A DNA stretch of 47,314 nt from a bacterium (GTDB lineage: Bacteria > Actinomycetota > Acidimicrobiia > Acidimicrobiales > Bin134), in NCBI GenBank assembly GCA_028819295.1, contig JAPPMA010000019.1:79268-126581 (forward strand). The letters are read 5' to 3'. Numbering within the stretch: the stretch's first letter is position 1; each line of letters opens with the position of its first letter. A model generated the notes under the pieces. The model made no database searches, was not told the origin of the DNA, and saw only the letters and a program-made list of their open reading frames with translations. Positions 8,604-17,800 of this stretch are shown here, one piece after another. Both the position numbers and the translations under genes were made by a program.

Positions 8604-8828
8604 TTGGCGAAGAACAAGGAAGACGCCATCATCATGGAAGGGACAGTCACCGAGTCTCTTCCCAATGCCATGTTCCGGGTTGAGCTCGAGAACGGGCACA
8701 AGGTGCTCACCCACATCTCCGGAAAGATGCGGATGCACTACATCAGAATCCTCCCCGGCGACCGGGTCCAAGTGGAATTGACCCCCTACGACCTTCAGCG
8801 GGGCCGGATCACCTACCGGTACAAATAG
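8604..8828 (+). CDS. infA: Translation initiation factor IF-1
   Basis: IF-1 binds the A site of the 30S subunit during initiation. The start is TTG 8604, chosen because a strong GGAGAGG lies at 8591-8597 and because it gives the normal 74-residue OB-fold protein ([14 protein letters not shown] at the start). The body [20 protein letters not shown] and the end [12 protein letters not shown] are almost invariant in bacteria. An upstream in-frame ATG at 8496 would add a 36-residue extension with no family similarity, so it is rejected. Confidence 0.96.
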   Translation: MAKNKEDAIIMEGTVTESLPNAMFRVELENGHKVLTHISGKMRMHYIRILPGDRVQVELTPYDLQRGRITYRYK

Positions 8829-8877
8829 CCCCAATGCAAATGGCCTCAGCGCACAACGGATCATCGAAAGGCACACC

Positions 8878-8991
8878 GTGAAAGTCCGTCCCAGCGTCAA
8901 GAAAATCTGCGACAAGTGCAGAGTCATACGCCGCCATGGGCGGGTGCGGGTGATCTGCGCCAACCCCCGGCACAAGCAGCGGCAGGGCTGA
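8878..8991 (+). CDS. rpmJ: 50S ribosomal protein L36
   Basis: Very short (37 residues) zinc-type L36, beginning at GTG 8878 with [14 protein letters not shown] and ending [12 protein letters not shown]. The four zinc ligands are CDKC, the later C of VICANP, and the His of PRHKQ. It sits between infA and rpsM, the usual place. A weak GAAAGG site precedes the start. Confidence 0.96.
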   Translation: MKVRPSVKKICDKCRVIRRHGRVRVICANPRHKQRQG

Positions 8992-8994
8992 GCT

Positions 8995-9375
8995 GTGGCC
9001 CGTATCGCCGGCGTCGACATCCCGCGGGAGAAGCGCACCGTGGTCTCGTTGACCTACATCTATGGCATCGGGCCGTCTTTGGCCCGCCAGGTTTGCTCCG
9101 AGACCGATATCAACGAGGGCACCCGACTGCGCGACCTCACCGATGAGGAGGTGGCCCGGCTGCGCAACTACATCGAGGGCAGTCTGCGGGTGGAGGGCGA
9201 CCTCCGCCGGGAGACCAGCCAAGACGTCAAGCGCAAGATGGAGATCGGCTGCTATCAGGGACTGCGCCATCGCCGGGGGCTCCCTGTGCGCGGCCAGCGC
9301 ACTCACACCAACGCCCGGACCCGCAAGGGACCGAAGAAGACCGTCGCCGGAAAGAAGAAGGTGATGAAGAAGTGA
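8995..9375 (+). CDS. rpsM: 30S ribosomal protein S13
   Basis: S13 is in the head of the small subunit and contacts both the large subunit and P-site tRNA. The 126-residue product begins at GTG 8995 with [14 protein letters not shown] and has the helix-two-turn-helix [12 protein letters not shown], the [28 protein letters not shown] block and a Lys-rich tail. Starts 3 bp after rpmJ with GCAGGG as a likely ribosome binding site. Confidence 0.97.
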   Translation: MARIAGVDIPREKRTVVSLTYIYGIGPSLARQVCSETDINEGTRLRDLTDEEVARLRNYIEGSLRVEGDLRRETSQDVKRKMEIGCYQGLRHRRGLPVRGQRTHTNARTRKGPKKTVAGKKKVMKK

Positions 9376-9397
9376 GACGAGAAGGGATTTACCGCTA

Positions 9398-9796
9398 ATG
9401 GCCAAGCCATCAGCCGGAGGGCGTCGGCCCCGACGCCGGGAGCGCAAGAACATCTCCTATGGGGTGGCTCACATCAAGAGCTCCTTCAACAACACCATCG
9501 TGACCATTGCCGACCAGCAGGGAAACGTCATCTCCTGGGCCTCAGCCGGCAATGTCGGATTCAAGGGCTCCCGCAAGTCCACCCCGTTCGCGGCCCAGAT
9601 GGCCGCCGAGCAGGCTGGGCGCAAGGCCATGGAGCACGGCATACGGAAGGTAGACGTGCAGGTGCGCGGACCGGGCTCGGGCCGCGAGACGGCCATTCGC
9701 TCGCTTCAGGGAGTGGGCATCGAGATAACCGGCATCAAAGACGTCACCCCCATTCCCCACAACGGTTGCCGCCCGGCCAAGCGGCGGAGGGTCTGA
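9398..9796 (+). CDS. rpsK: 30S ribosomal protein S11
   Basis: S11 forms part of the 30S platform near the mRNA exit. The 132-residue protein has a basic N-terminus, then [21 protein letters not shown], the [18 protein letters not shown] segment and the conserved end [14 protein letters not shown]. Normal length and position between rpsM and rpsD. Confidence 0.97.
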   Translation: MAKPSAGGRRPRRRERKNISYGVAHIKSSFNNTIVTIADQQGNVISWASAGNVGFKGSRKSTPFAAQMAAEQAGRKAMEHGIRKVDVQVRGPGSGRETAIRSLQGVGIEITGIKDVTPIPHNGCRPAKRRRV

Positions 9797-9797
9797 C

Positions 9798-10415
9798 ATG
9801 TCCCGCTACACCGGCCCGCGATCCCGGGTGTCCCGACGCCTCGGGGTGAACATATGGGGTACCAAGGGCGAGACCATCGCCTTGGAGCGGCGCCCTTATC
9901 CCCCCGGCGAGCACGGGAGGTCTCGGCGGCGGGGAAACGTGTCCGAGTACCTGCTCCAACTTCAAGAGAAGCAGAAGGCCAGGTACACCTACGGCCTCAA
10001 CGAGCGCCAGTTCCGCAACATCTTCAAGGAGGCGGCCCGCCACAAGGGCGTCACTGGCGAAAACATGCTGCGGTTCCTGGAGCTGCGACTCGACAATGTG
10101 GTCTACCGCCTCGGCTGGGCGGCCACCCGACCCCAGGCCCGCCAATTCGTTTCCCACGGCCACATCAACGTGAACGGTCGCCGGGTCAACATCCCCAGCT
10201 ACCGACTCCGCAAAGACGACGTGCTGTCGCTGCGGGACAAGGCCAAGGAAATGATCGTGGTGACATGGAACCTCGATGTGCTCGACCGCACTCCGCCGGC
10301 TTGGCTGAGCCGCAGCGACGACGGCTTCGAGGCCACCGTGCGAGACGCCCCGCTGCGCGAGCAGATCGATGTGCCTGTCAGAGAGCAGCTCATTGTCGAG
10401 CTCTACAGCAAGTAA
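9798..10415 (+). CDS. rpsD: 30S ribosomal protein S4
   Basis: S4 starts assembly of the 30S body and in many species represses the alpha operon. The 205-residue product has the N-terminal domain (RYTGPRSRVSRRLGVNIWG, without the zinc Cys residues seen in some S4 proteins) and a central S4 RNA-binding domain from about residue 94 (LELRLDNVVYRLGWA, ARQFVSHGHINVNG). It starts 1 bp after the rpsK stop. Confidence 0.97.
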   Translation: MSRYTGPRSRVSRRLGVNIWGTKGETIALERRPYPPGEHGRSRRRGNVSEYLLQLQEKQKARYTYGLNERQFRNIFKEAARHKGVTGENMLRFLELRLDNVVYRLGWAATRPQARQFVSHGHINVNGRRVNIPSYRLRKDDVLSLRDKAKEMIVVTWNLDVLDRTPPAWLSRSDDGFEATVRDAPLREQIDVPVREQLIVELYSK

Positions 10416-10493
10416 GCCAAAACAACCGCCATTCCAAGAACTGCAAAAGTTGACCACCACCGTTTCAAGTTCAAGAACTGAGGGAGCCGGATA

Positions 10494-11435
10494 ATGCTGG
10501 TAATGCAACGACCCACCGTGGACTCCGTTACTGAGCCGGAGAACAACCGCCAGAAGTTCGCCATCGGCCCTCTGGAGCCTGGCTTCGGACACACCCTGGG
10601 CAATTCCCTGCGCCGAGCACTGCTGTCGTCGATTCCCGGGGCAGCAGTGATCCGGGTGCGCTTCGACGATGCACTCCACGAGTTCGACACCATCACCGGT
10701 GTGGCCGAGGACGTGACCGACATCATCTTGAACCTGAAGGATCTCGTCTTGCGGTGCTACAGCGAAGAGCCGGTGGAACTCCGGATCGACCAGCGTGGCC
10801 CCGGTGAGCTGTCGGGGGCGAGCCTGGCCGTCAACCCCGACGTCGAAGTGCTCAACCCCGATCTGGTCATCGCCCGGCTGAACGACAAGGCCCGTCTGGC
10901 CATGGACATCACCGTCTCCCAGGGACGGGGCTATGTGTCGGCCGAGACCAACAAGGAGGACTCCACCATCGGGGTCATCCCCATCGACTCCATCTTCTCC
11001 CCTGTGCGCCGGGTGACCTACAACGTTGAGCCCACCCGGGTGGAGCAGTCCACCGAGTTCGACCGCTTGGTGCTCGACATCGAGACCGACAGCTCCATCA
11101 CCCCTCAAGAAGCGCTGGCCTCGGCCGGTGCCACTCTGCGGACCCTGGTGCAGTTGGTGGAAGAGATGAGCGACGAACCCCAGGGGCTGAGCATGGCGGA
11201 GGCGGGCAGTGCTCTCGCCGGCGCCCCCGACCTGGATTTGCCCATCGAAGACCTGGAGCTTTCCGAACGGCCCCGCAACTGCCTCAAACGAGCCCAGATC
11301 AACATGATCGGCGAGCTGCTGGCCCGCACCGAAGACGAGTTGCTGGCCATCACCAACTTTGGCCAGAAGTCGCTGGACGAGGTGAACGAGAAATTGGACG
11401 AGCGGGGCCTCACCCTGGCCGGCCCCCGCTCGTAG
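10494..11435 (+). CDS. rpoA: DNA-directed RNA polymerase subunit alpha
   Basis: Alpha dimerises to start RNA polymerase assembly and its C-terminal domain contacts UP elements and activators. The 313-residue protein has the N-terminal dimerisation domain ([40 protein letters not shown]) and the C-terminal HhH-type domain from about residue 245 ([40 protein letters not shown]). The gap after rpsD is 78 bp with a GAGGGAG site before ATG 10494. ATG 10503 is a possible alternative start. Confidence 0.97.
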   Translation: MLVMQRPTVDSVTEPENNRQKFAIGPLEPGFGHTLGNSLRRALLSSIPGAAVIRVRFDDALHEFDTITGVAEDVTDIILNLKDLVLRCYSEEPVELRIDQRGPGELSGASLAVNPDVEVLNPDLVIARLNDKARLAMDITVSQGRGYVSAETNKEDSTIGVIPIDSIFSPVRRVTYNVEPTRVEQSTEFDRLVLDIETDSSITPQEALASAGATLRTLVQLVEEMSDEPQGLSMAEAGSALAGAPDLDLPIEDLELSERPRNCLKRAQINMIGELLARTEDELLAITNFGQKSLDEVNEKLDERGLTLAGPRS

Positions 11436-11448
11436 AACAGGGAATACC

Positions 11449-11802
11449 ATGCCCGGACGACCACGAAAGGGACGCCGCTTCGGCGGCAGCTCGCAACACC
11501 AGAAGCTGATGATGGCCAACTTGGTTGCCTCGCTGATCGCGGCCGAGGCCATAACCACCACCGAAGCCAAGGCCAAAGCCATGCGCCCGGTGGCAGAGAA
11601 GCTCATCACCAAGGCCAAGAAGGGCGGGCAGCACAACCACCGCCAGATCCTGGCCCGCCTGGGAGACCCTGAGATCGCCGACAAGCTCATGGTGGACATC
11701 GGCCCCCGCTATGCCAACCGGCCCGGTGGCTACACCCGCATTCTCAAGCTGGGACCCCGCTACGGCGACAACGCCCCCATGGCCCGCATCGAGCTGGTCT
11801 AG
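11449..11802 (+). CDS. rplQ: 50S ribosomal protein L17
   Basis: L17 lies at the tunnel exit side of the large subunit. The 117-residue product begins [22 protein letters not shown] and contains [50 protein letters not shown], all typical. It follows rpoA after 13 bp, as in nearly all bacteria. Confidence 0.97.
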   Translation: MPGRPRKGRRFGGSSQHQKLMMANLVASLIAAEAITTTEAKAKAMRPVAEKLITKAKKGGQHNHRQILARLGDPEIADKLMVDIGPRYANRPGGYTRILKLGPRYGDNAPMARIELV

Positions 11803-11817
11803 ACGCCCCGAGAGGTC

Positions 11818-12567
11818 GTGCGGGTTCGAGCGACCGTCGCCTACGACGGGGGGTCGTTCCACGGATTCGCGGTCAACGACGGGGTCCGCACGATCGGCGG
11901 CGACCTCACCGAGGCCCTCAGCCGATGCCTGCGGCAACCAGTTGACCTGACCTGCGCGGGCCGCACCGACACCGGCGTCCACGCCTGGCGTCAAGTGGTG
12001 AGCTTCGACGCCCCTGGCGATGCCGACCTTCTCCGTGTCCGCACTGCGGTGAACCGCATGTTGGCGCCCGGCATCGTGGTCCGGGCACTGGAGGCCGCTC
12101 CCGATGGTTTCGACGCGCGGTTCGATGCCACCAGCCGCACCTATCGCTACACGATTCTCAATCGGGACGTGCCCGATCCGTTCTTGGCCGCCACTGCTTG
12201 GCACTACCCCCGGGTGCTGGACGTCGACAAAATGAACGCCGCCGCCGCCGCTGTGGTGGGCGAGCACGACTTCACTTCGTTTTGCCGCCGACAGCACGCT
12301 GCCAACGGGGCCGAGAAATCCCGGGTGCGCGTCGTGTACCGAGCCGGTTGGCACACCGCCGATCAAGATCTGCTGCGCTTCGAGATCGAGGCCTCATCGT
12401 TCTGCCAGCAGATGGTTCGCTCCATCACCGGCGCCCTGGTGGACATCGGCGTCGGCCGGCGGCGCCCTGAGGCCATGGCCGCGATCCTGGCCGCCCGAGA
12501 CCGCTCTCGCGTCGGCAACCTGGCCCCGCCCCACGGCCTGTGCCTGTGGTCGGTTTCCTATGTGTAG
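11818..12567 (+). CDS. truA: tRNA pseudouridine(38-40) synthase TruA
   Basis: Isomerises uridines 38-40 of the tRNA anticodon arm. The 249-residue product has the catalytic motif GRTDTGVHA with the nucleophilic Asp (near residue 47), the FDARFDATSRTYRYTI region and the C-terminal SFCQQMVRSITGALVDIG. The start GTG 11818, 15 bp after rplQ, gives MRVRATVAYDGGSFHGFA, matching the family. Commonly found at this place in actinobacteria. Confidence 0.95.
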   Translation: MRVRATVAYDGGSFHGFAVNDGVRTIGGDLTEALSRCLRQPVDLTCAGRTDTGVHAWRQVVSFDAPGDADLLRVRTAVNRMLAPGIVVRALEAAPDGFDARFDATSRTYRYTILNRDVPDPFLAATAWHYPRVLDVDKMNAAAAAVVGEHDFTSFCRRQHAANGAEKSRVRVVYRAGWHTADQDLLRFEIEASSFCQQMVRSITGALVDIGVGRRRPEAMAAILAARDRSRVGNLAPPHGLCLWSVSYV

Positions 12568-12596
12568 ACCGTTGGGCACAGCACCTGCTGGGGCAG

Positions 12597-12626
12597 TTGC
12601 CACTTCCCCGATGGGGGCCGTATCAT
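12597..12626 (+). promoter_or_regulatory. Likely promoter of rplM-rpsI
   Basis: TTGCCA at 12597-12602 (5/6 to consensus) and TATCAT at 12621-12626 (5/6) are 18 bp apart, in the gap between truA and rplM. The spacer contains a small perfect inverted repeat, CCCC-gat-GGGG (12606-12616). The predicted transcript starts near 12633, leaving about 28 nt of leader with AAGGAAG before the rplM start. Confidence 0.6.
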
Positions 12627-12660
12627 TGCTTTAGCCGGGATCGCGTCCGAAGGAAGCCCG

Positions 12661-13119
12661 ATGCCCACCTACACCCCGAAAATCAGAGACATCGAACGCG
12701 CGTGGCACGTTGTGGACGCCGAGGGGCTCATCCTGGGTCGTATGGCCACCGAGGTGGCCAGCGTGCTGCGGGGCAAGCACAAGCCAGGCTTCACCCCCCA
12801 CCTCGACACCGGCGACCATGTGATCATCGTTAATGCCGAGAAGGTGGTGCTCACCGGCAGCAAGACCACCGACAAGCAGGTGTACCGCCACTCCGGCTAT
12901 CCCGGCGGACTGCGCCAGACCAGCTACGGGCACCTGCTGGAGACCCAGCCCGCTGAGGCCGTGCGCCGAACAGTGAGGGGGATGCTCCCCAAAAACCGCC
13001 TCGGTCGCCAAATGCTCCGCAAGCTCAAGGTCTACGCCGGACCGCTCCATCCCCACCAAGCCCAACTGCCCCAGCCCATGGAGATCGCCGGGGCCCGATC
13101 CAAGACCGGAGACGCTTGA
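12661..13119 (+). CDS. rplM: 50S ribosomal protein L13
   Basis: L13 is an early-assembly protein of the large subunit. The 152-residue product has [20 protein letters not shown], the [22 protein letters not shown] block and [22 protein letters not shown], all typical. It starts at ATG 12661, 94 bp after truA, behind a good promoter. The TGA stop shares its last base with the rpsI ATG. In several bacteria L13 regulates this operon; whether that occurs here is unknown. Confidence 0.97.
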   Translation: MPTYTPKIRDIERAWHVVDAEGLILGRMATEVASVLRGKHKPGFTPHLDTGDHVIIVNAEKVVLTGSKTTDKQVYRHSGYPGGLRQTSYGHLLETQPAEAVRRTVRGMLPKNRLGRQMLRKLKVYAGPLHPHQAQLPQPMEIAGARSKTGDA

Positions 13120-13511
13120 TGTCCGCCCCCTTGACCCAGGCCACTGGACGGCGCAAACGAGCAGTCGCCCGCGTCCGACTTCACCCCGGCACCGGGCAGG
13201 TGACTGTGAACGGGCGCCAGGCTGAGCACTACTTTCCTTCCCGGAGCCATCGGATGGCGTTCATGGCCCCGCTGCGGGTCACCAACACCGCCGCTATGTA
13301 CGACATCGACGTGAACATGCACGGCGGCGGGGCCAACGGCCAAGCCGGAGCTCTGCGACTGGGCATCGCCCGGGCGCTGGTGGCGCTCGACCCGGAGATG
13401 AGGGAAGTTCTCAAGCAGGAGGGATTCCTGACCCGCGACGACCGCAAGAAGGAGTCCAAGAAGTACGGCCTGAAAAAGGCCCGCAAGGCACCCCAGTACT
13501 CCAAGCGCTAA
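13119..13511 (+). CDS. rpsI: 30S ribosomal protein S9
   Basis: S9 reaches with its C-terminal tail to P-site tRNA. The ATG at 13119 (overlapping the rplM stop) gives a 130-residue protein; a TTG one codon earlier is less likely. The family blocks [37 protein letters not shown] and the end [16 protein letters not shown] are present. The terminal Lys-Arg pair that contacts tRNA is kept. Confidence 0.97.
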   Translation: MSAPLTQATGRRKRAVARVRLHPGTGQVTVNGRQAEHYFPSRSHRMAFMAPLRVTNTAAMYDIDVNMHGGGANGQAGALRLGIARALVALDPEMREVLKQEGFLTRDDRKKESKKYGLKKARKAPQYSKR

Positions 13512-13551
13512 AACACACCCCCACGGTGCTGCTACCCAAGGGCTGACTCCA

Positions 13552-14862
13552 GTGCTGCGCTTCGGAACCGACGGGGTTCGAGGTCGAGCCTACGACGAGC
13601 TCCTGCCTGACGACGTCGTCCGACTGGCCCAGGCCGCGGCCGAAGTCCTCTCCCCGGCCGGCCCGGTTGTGATCGGCCGCGACACCCGAGAATCAAGTGC
13701 CGAATTCGCCGCGGCATTGGCCGCTGGTTTCAGCTCGGTCGGAGTTCCCAGCATTGACATGGGAGTGGCCCCCACGCCGGCAGTGGCCTGGGCTTCGGCT
13801 CGATTCTCCACGCCGGGGGCCATGGTCTCGGCATCGCACAACCCTTGGTACGACAACGGAATCAAGCTGTTCGGCCCCGAAGGCCGAAAGCTCGACGATG
13901 AGGTCCAAGCCGCATTGGAATCGGCGTTGGGCGATTCCGACCGCCCCACAGTGTCCGCACTCGGCACTCCCCGACGAACTTCCGACGGCTCCGGCCTGTT
14001 GCAGGAATACCAAGAAGCGGCGGCAGGCACCGCTGATGTTGATGAGCACAACCTCCATGTGGTGGTAGACGCAGCCCACGGGGCAGCTACCGCCGTTCTC
14101 CCCGGTCCGCTCCAAGCTCATGGGGTGGCCGTCACCGTGATCAACTCATCCCCCGACGGCCGCAACATCAACCACCGCTGCGGTTCTACCCGTCCGCAAA
14201 CGGTGGCCCAGGCAGTTCGCAGGCAAAACGCCGACTTGGGCCTCGCTTTCGACGGCGACGCCGACCGGGTGTTGGCCGTGGACCACACCGGCGAGCTGGT
14301 CGACGGCGACCAGATCATCGCCATCTGCGCCGCCGACCGCCATCAACAGGGCCGACTGCCCGGCAACACCGTGGTGGTTACCGTGATGACCAACCTCGGC
14401 TTTCATCGGGCCATGGCTCTGCGGGGCATCCACGTTGTGACCACCCCGGTGGGCGACCGCCATGTGTGGGCGGCTTTGCAACAAGGCGACTGGGCATTGG
14501 GCGGCGAGCAATCGGGCCATGTGATCTTTCCCTCCCTGGCCACCACCGGCGACGGCCTGATCACCGCCTTGCAACTCCTAGAAGTGGTCGCCCGCCGCGG
14601 CCTGCCGCTGAAAGAATTGGCCACCGGGGCCATGACCAAGATGCCCCAAGTGCTCCACAATGTGGCCCTCGGACCCGACCCCATCGATGAAAACCGCCTG
14701 TCGGCCGCGGTCGCCGCTGCCGAACAAACTCTCGGCGCCAACGGTCGAATTCTGGTCCGCCCCTCCGGCACCGAGCCCGTTATCCGCATCATGGTCGAAG
14801 CCGAAACCCCGCAGATCGCCAACTCTGTCGCCGGCGATGTCGCCTCGGCGATCAATCAATAG
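13552..14862 (+). CDS. glmM: Phosphoglucosamine mutase
   Basis: Interconverts glucosamine-6-phosphate and glucosamine-1-phosphate on the way to UDP-GlcNAc for peptidoglycan. The 436-residue product has the phosphoserine loop SASHNP with the catalytic Ser at residue 95, the metal loop DGDADR at 234-239, the sugar-binding GEQSGH and the phosphate-binding RPSGTEPVIRI near the C-terminus. The start GTG 13552 gives MLRFGTDGVRG, as usual. It directly precedes glmS, so two successive steps of the pathway are adjacent. Confidence 0.95.
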   Translation: MLRFGTDGVRGRAYDELLPDDVVRLAQAAAEVLSPAGPVVIGRDTRESSAEFAAALAAGFSSVGVPSIDMGVAPTPAVAWASARFSTPGAMVSASHNPWYDNGIKLFGPEGRKLDDEVQAALESALGDSDRPTVSALGTPRRTSDGSGLLQEYQEAAAGTADVDEHNLHVVVDAAHGAATAVLPGPLQAHGVAVTVINSSPDGRNINHRCGSTRPQTVAQAVRRQNADLGLAFDGDADRVLAVDHTGELVDGDQIIAICAADRHQQGRLPGNTVVVTVMTNLGFHRAMALRGIHVVTTPVGDRHVWAALQQGDWALGGEQSGHVIFPSLATTGDGLITALQLLEVVARRGLPLKELATGAMTKMPQVLHNVALGPDPIDENRLSAAVAAAEQTLGANGRILVRPSGTEPVIRIMVEAETPQIANSVAGDVASAINQ

Positions 14863-14890
14863 AACCGATTCACCACTAACCTTGGGCGAG

Positions 14891-17800
14891 ATGTGCGGCA
14901 TTGTCGCGGTGGTCCGGCGCTCGTCACGGCGTGTTCCCCCGACCTCGGCCGAGGTCCTTGACCTCTTGAGTCCGGTGGTCGTGTCTCTGCGCGACCTGAA
15001 TGGCACCGACAACCTGGCCGGACGCATCAGCGCTGGCGCTGAGAACTTGATCCAAGCCGACCGCTTGCTCCAGGGCACCGCCGGGCTTCAGGCGCTGTTG
15101 GCCGAAAAGCCGCTGCGGGCCACCATCCGGGCCACGCTGAGCGAGATCGACCGACTGATCCTCGCCCTGGAAACCGACCTCGACCGATCGGCCGGTAACC
15201 GGGCCTCAGAGGCAGTCAACGCCGCGCTGCTTCAGATGAAAGATGCCGTGTGGGCCATCAGCAACGATCGGCTCGAGCCCGCTGACGCGGTGGCTGATTT
15301 GGCCGGGTCCACCGCCGGCAAAGCCGCACTGGCGGCATTCAGCTCGGTGCAGGTCACCCTGTCGGCGCTCGACCGCCTAGAGGTCAGGGGCCGGGACTCG
15401 GCAGGGCTCCACTTGCTGATCAGCGACCACGGTCTCGACCCCGCCGCCCCGGCGGTGGCCGCCGCTCTGGCTGAGCGAGCCGCCGATCCGCTGTTCCGAT
15501 CAGGCTCGGTGCGTTGGGCCAAAGGCTGCTTGAGCTTTGTCTACAAGGCCGCCGCCGAAATCGGCGAGCTCGGCGACAACACCGCCGCCCTGCGAGCCGC
15601 CATCGCTTCCGACGAGCTGCTGGCCGCCGCAGTGGACACCCCAGGGGCTTCCGCTGTGGTCATCGGGCATACCCGCTGGGCCAGCGTGGGCATGATCAAC
15701 GAGGCCAACGCCCATCCGCTCAACTCCGAACGGGCTGATGGCCTCTCCCGGCCCTACACCATCGGCGCTCTGAACGGCGATGTCGACAACCACACCGATC
15801 TGGTGGCAGACCATGGCCTGAGCCTGGACACCGGCATCACCACCGATGCCAAGGTCATCCCCTCCCTCTGGTCTGCTCGGTTGACCGACCCGGCCAACTC
15901 CGTCGACGCATTCCGTCGAACGGTGGCCGATCTGCACGGCTCGGTGGCCATCGCCAGCCAGACTGCGTCGGATCCTGGCCAGCTGCTCCTGGCCTTGCGA
16001 GGCAGCGGCCAGGCCCTGTACATCGGCGCCGCTGAGGACGCCTACGTCGTGGCCAGTGAGCCTTACGGTCTGGTAGAGCAATCCAACCGCTATCTCCGCA
16101 TGGATGGCGAAACCCCGTCCGACCCGGAAAACGCAGCCTCTAGCCGAGGCCAAGTTGTGGTTCTCAACCGCGACCACGCCGGAGACCTGGCCGCGGTCCA
16201 GCGGTTCTCCTACGACGGCACGCCGCTGCCGGTGGCCGATACCGACATTGCCGCGGCCGAGATCACCACTCGCGACGTTGACCGCCGGGGCTTCCGCCAC
16301 TATCTGCTCAAAGAGATCACTGAGTCGCCCGAGTCCTTCCGCAAGACCCTGCGAGGCCGAATCGTCACCATGCAGAGCGACCTGCACATGCCGTCCCTGG
16401 CGGTGAATCTGGGGCCCGAGACGCTCCCCGACCACCTTGTGCATCGCCTGGCCAGCCAGCAAATTGCCAAGATCATGGTGATTGGCCAGGGAACCGCCGC
16501 AGTGGCCGGCCACAGCCTGGCCCACTTCCTCCGCAATGAATTGCCCGACCGACAGGTCAGCTCCGTTCTGGCCACCGAACTGTCGGGGTTCGGGATGCAG
16601 GCTGACATGAGCGACACCCTGGTCATCGCCATCAGCCAATCGGGCACCACCACCGACACCAACCGCACCGTCGACCTGGTGCGGCGGCGAGGAGCGAGCG
16701 TCATCGCCATCGTCAACCGCCGCAACAGCGCCCTTTGCGACAAGGCTGACGGGGTTTTGTACACCTCCGACGGCCGGGATGTGGAGATGAGCGTTGCCTC
16801 CACCAAGGCCTTCTACTCCCAGGTGGCCGCCGGCGTGCTGCTGGCTGTGGCTCTGGCCGACGCCGCCAACGGGGGCCAGCCAGCCGACCTCCGCCAGCAC
16901 GAGCGCCGCCAGCAATTGCTGGCCTCCCTACGCGATCTTCCCGAGGCCATGGCCGGCGTGCTGGGCTTCCACGATCGCATCGCCGACATCGTCCGCCGCC
17001 ACGCGCTGGGCCGCACCTACTGGGCTGTCGTGGGCAACGGGCTCAACCGGGTTGCCGCCGAGGAGGTCCGCATCAAGCTCTCGGAGCTGTGCTACAAGTC
17101 CATCGCCTGCGACACCACCGAGGACAAGAAGCACATCGACCTGTCGTCGGAACCGCTGATCCTGGTATGCGCCGCCGGCCTGCTCAACTCCACGGCCGAC
17201 GACGTGGCCAAAGAGGTGGCCATCTTCCGGGCCCACAAGGCGGCGCCCATTGTGATCACCAGCGGCACCGAAGCCCGCTTCGACGCCGCTGCGGAGGTGA
17301 TCGCCACCCCTACTACCACCTCGCCCGAACTGGCCTTCGTATTGGCCACCATGGTGGGCCACCTGTTCGGGTATGAATCGGCGCTGGCCATCGACGAATT
17401 GGCCCAACCTCTGCGGGAGACCCGAGCCGCCATCGAAGCCGAGGTGGCTGCCAGCGATGCTGCCAATGCTGCCGAAATCGACAGTCAGGAGATGCTGGCC
17501 AGGCTTCGCTCGCAGTTCGCCCCCGCCGCCCAGCAGTTTTTCCAAGATCTGCGCCAAGGCCGCTACAACGGCTGCCTCGAAGCCGGCACCGCGGCCGAAA
17601 TGGCCTCCATGTACCGCTATGCGCTGGGCATCGCCCCGCTCGACGCCTATCAGCTGGAGCGGGGGCGGGTGGGCACCCCGGCGGTGGTGCTGGAAGACCT
17701 CACCGCCATGCTCACCGTGGCCGTGGGTGAACTGACCCGGCCGGTGGACGCCATCCGCCATCAGGCCAAGACCGTTACCGTCGGGATTTCCCGGGCCGAG

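Noticed and set aside
9744..11699. Long open frame of 651 codons on - across rpsD, rpoA and rplQ
   Set aside because: It lies antisense to three well-conserved genes; high G+C leaves few stops on the opposite strand. No family motifs.
14660..14890. Upstream extension of the glmS frame
   Set aside because: It overlaps glmM and would bury the catalytic Cys that must be residue 2.
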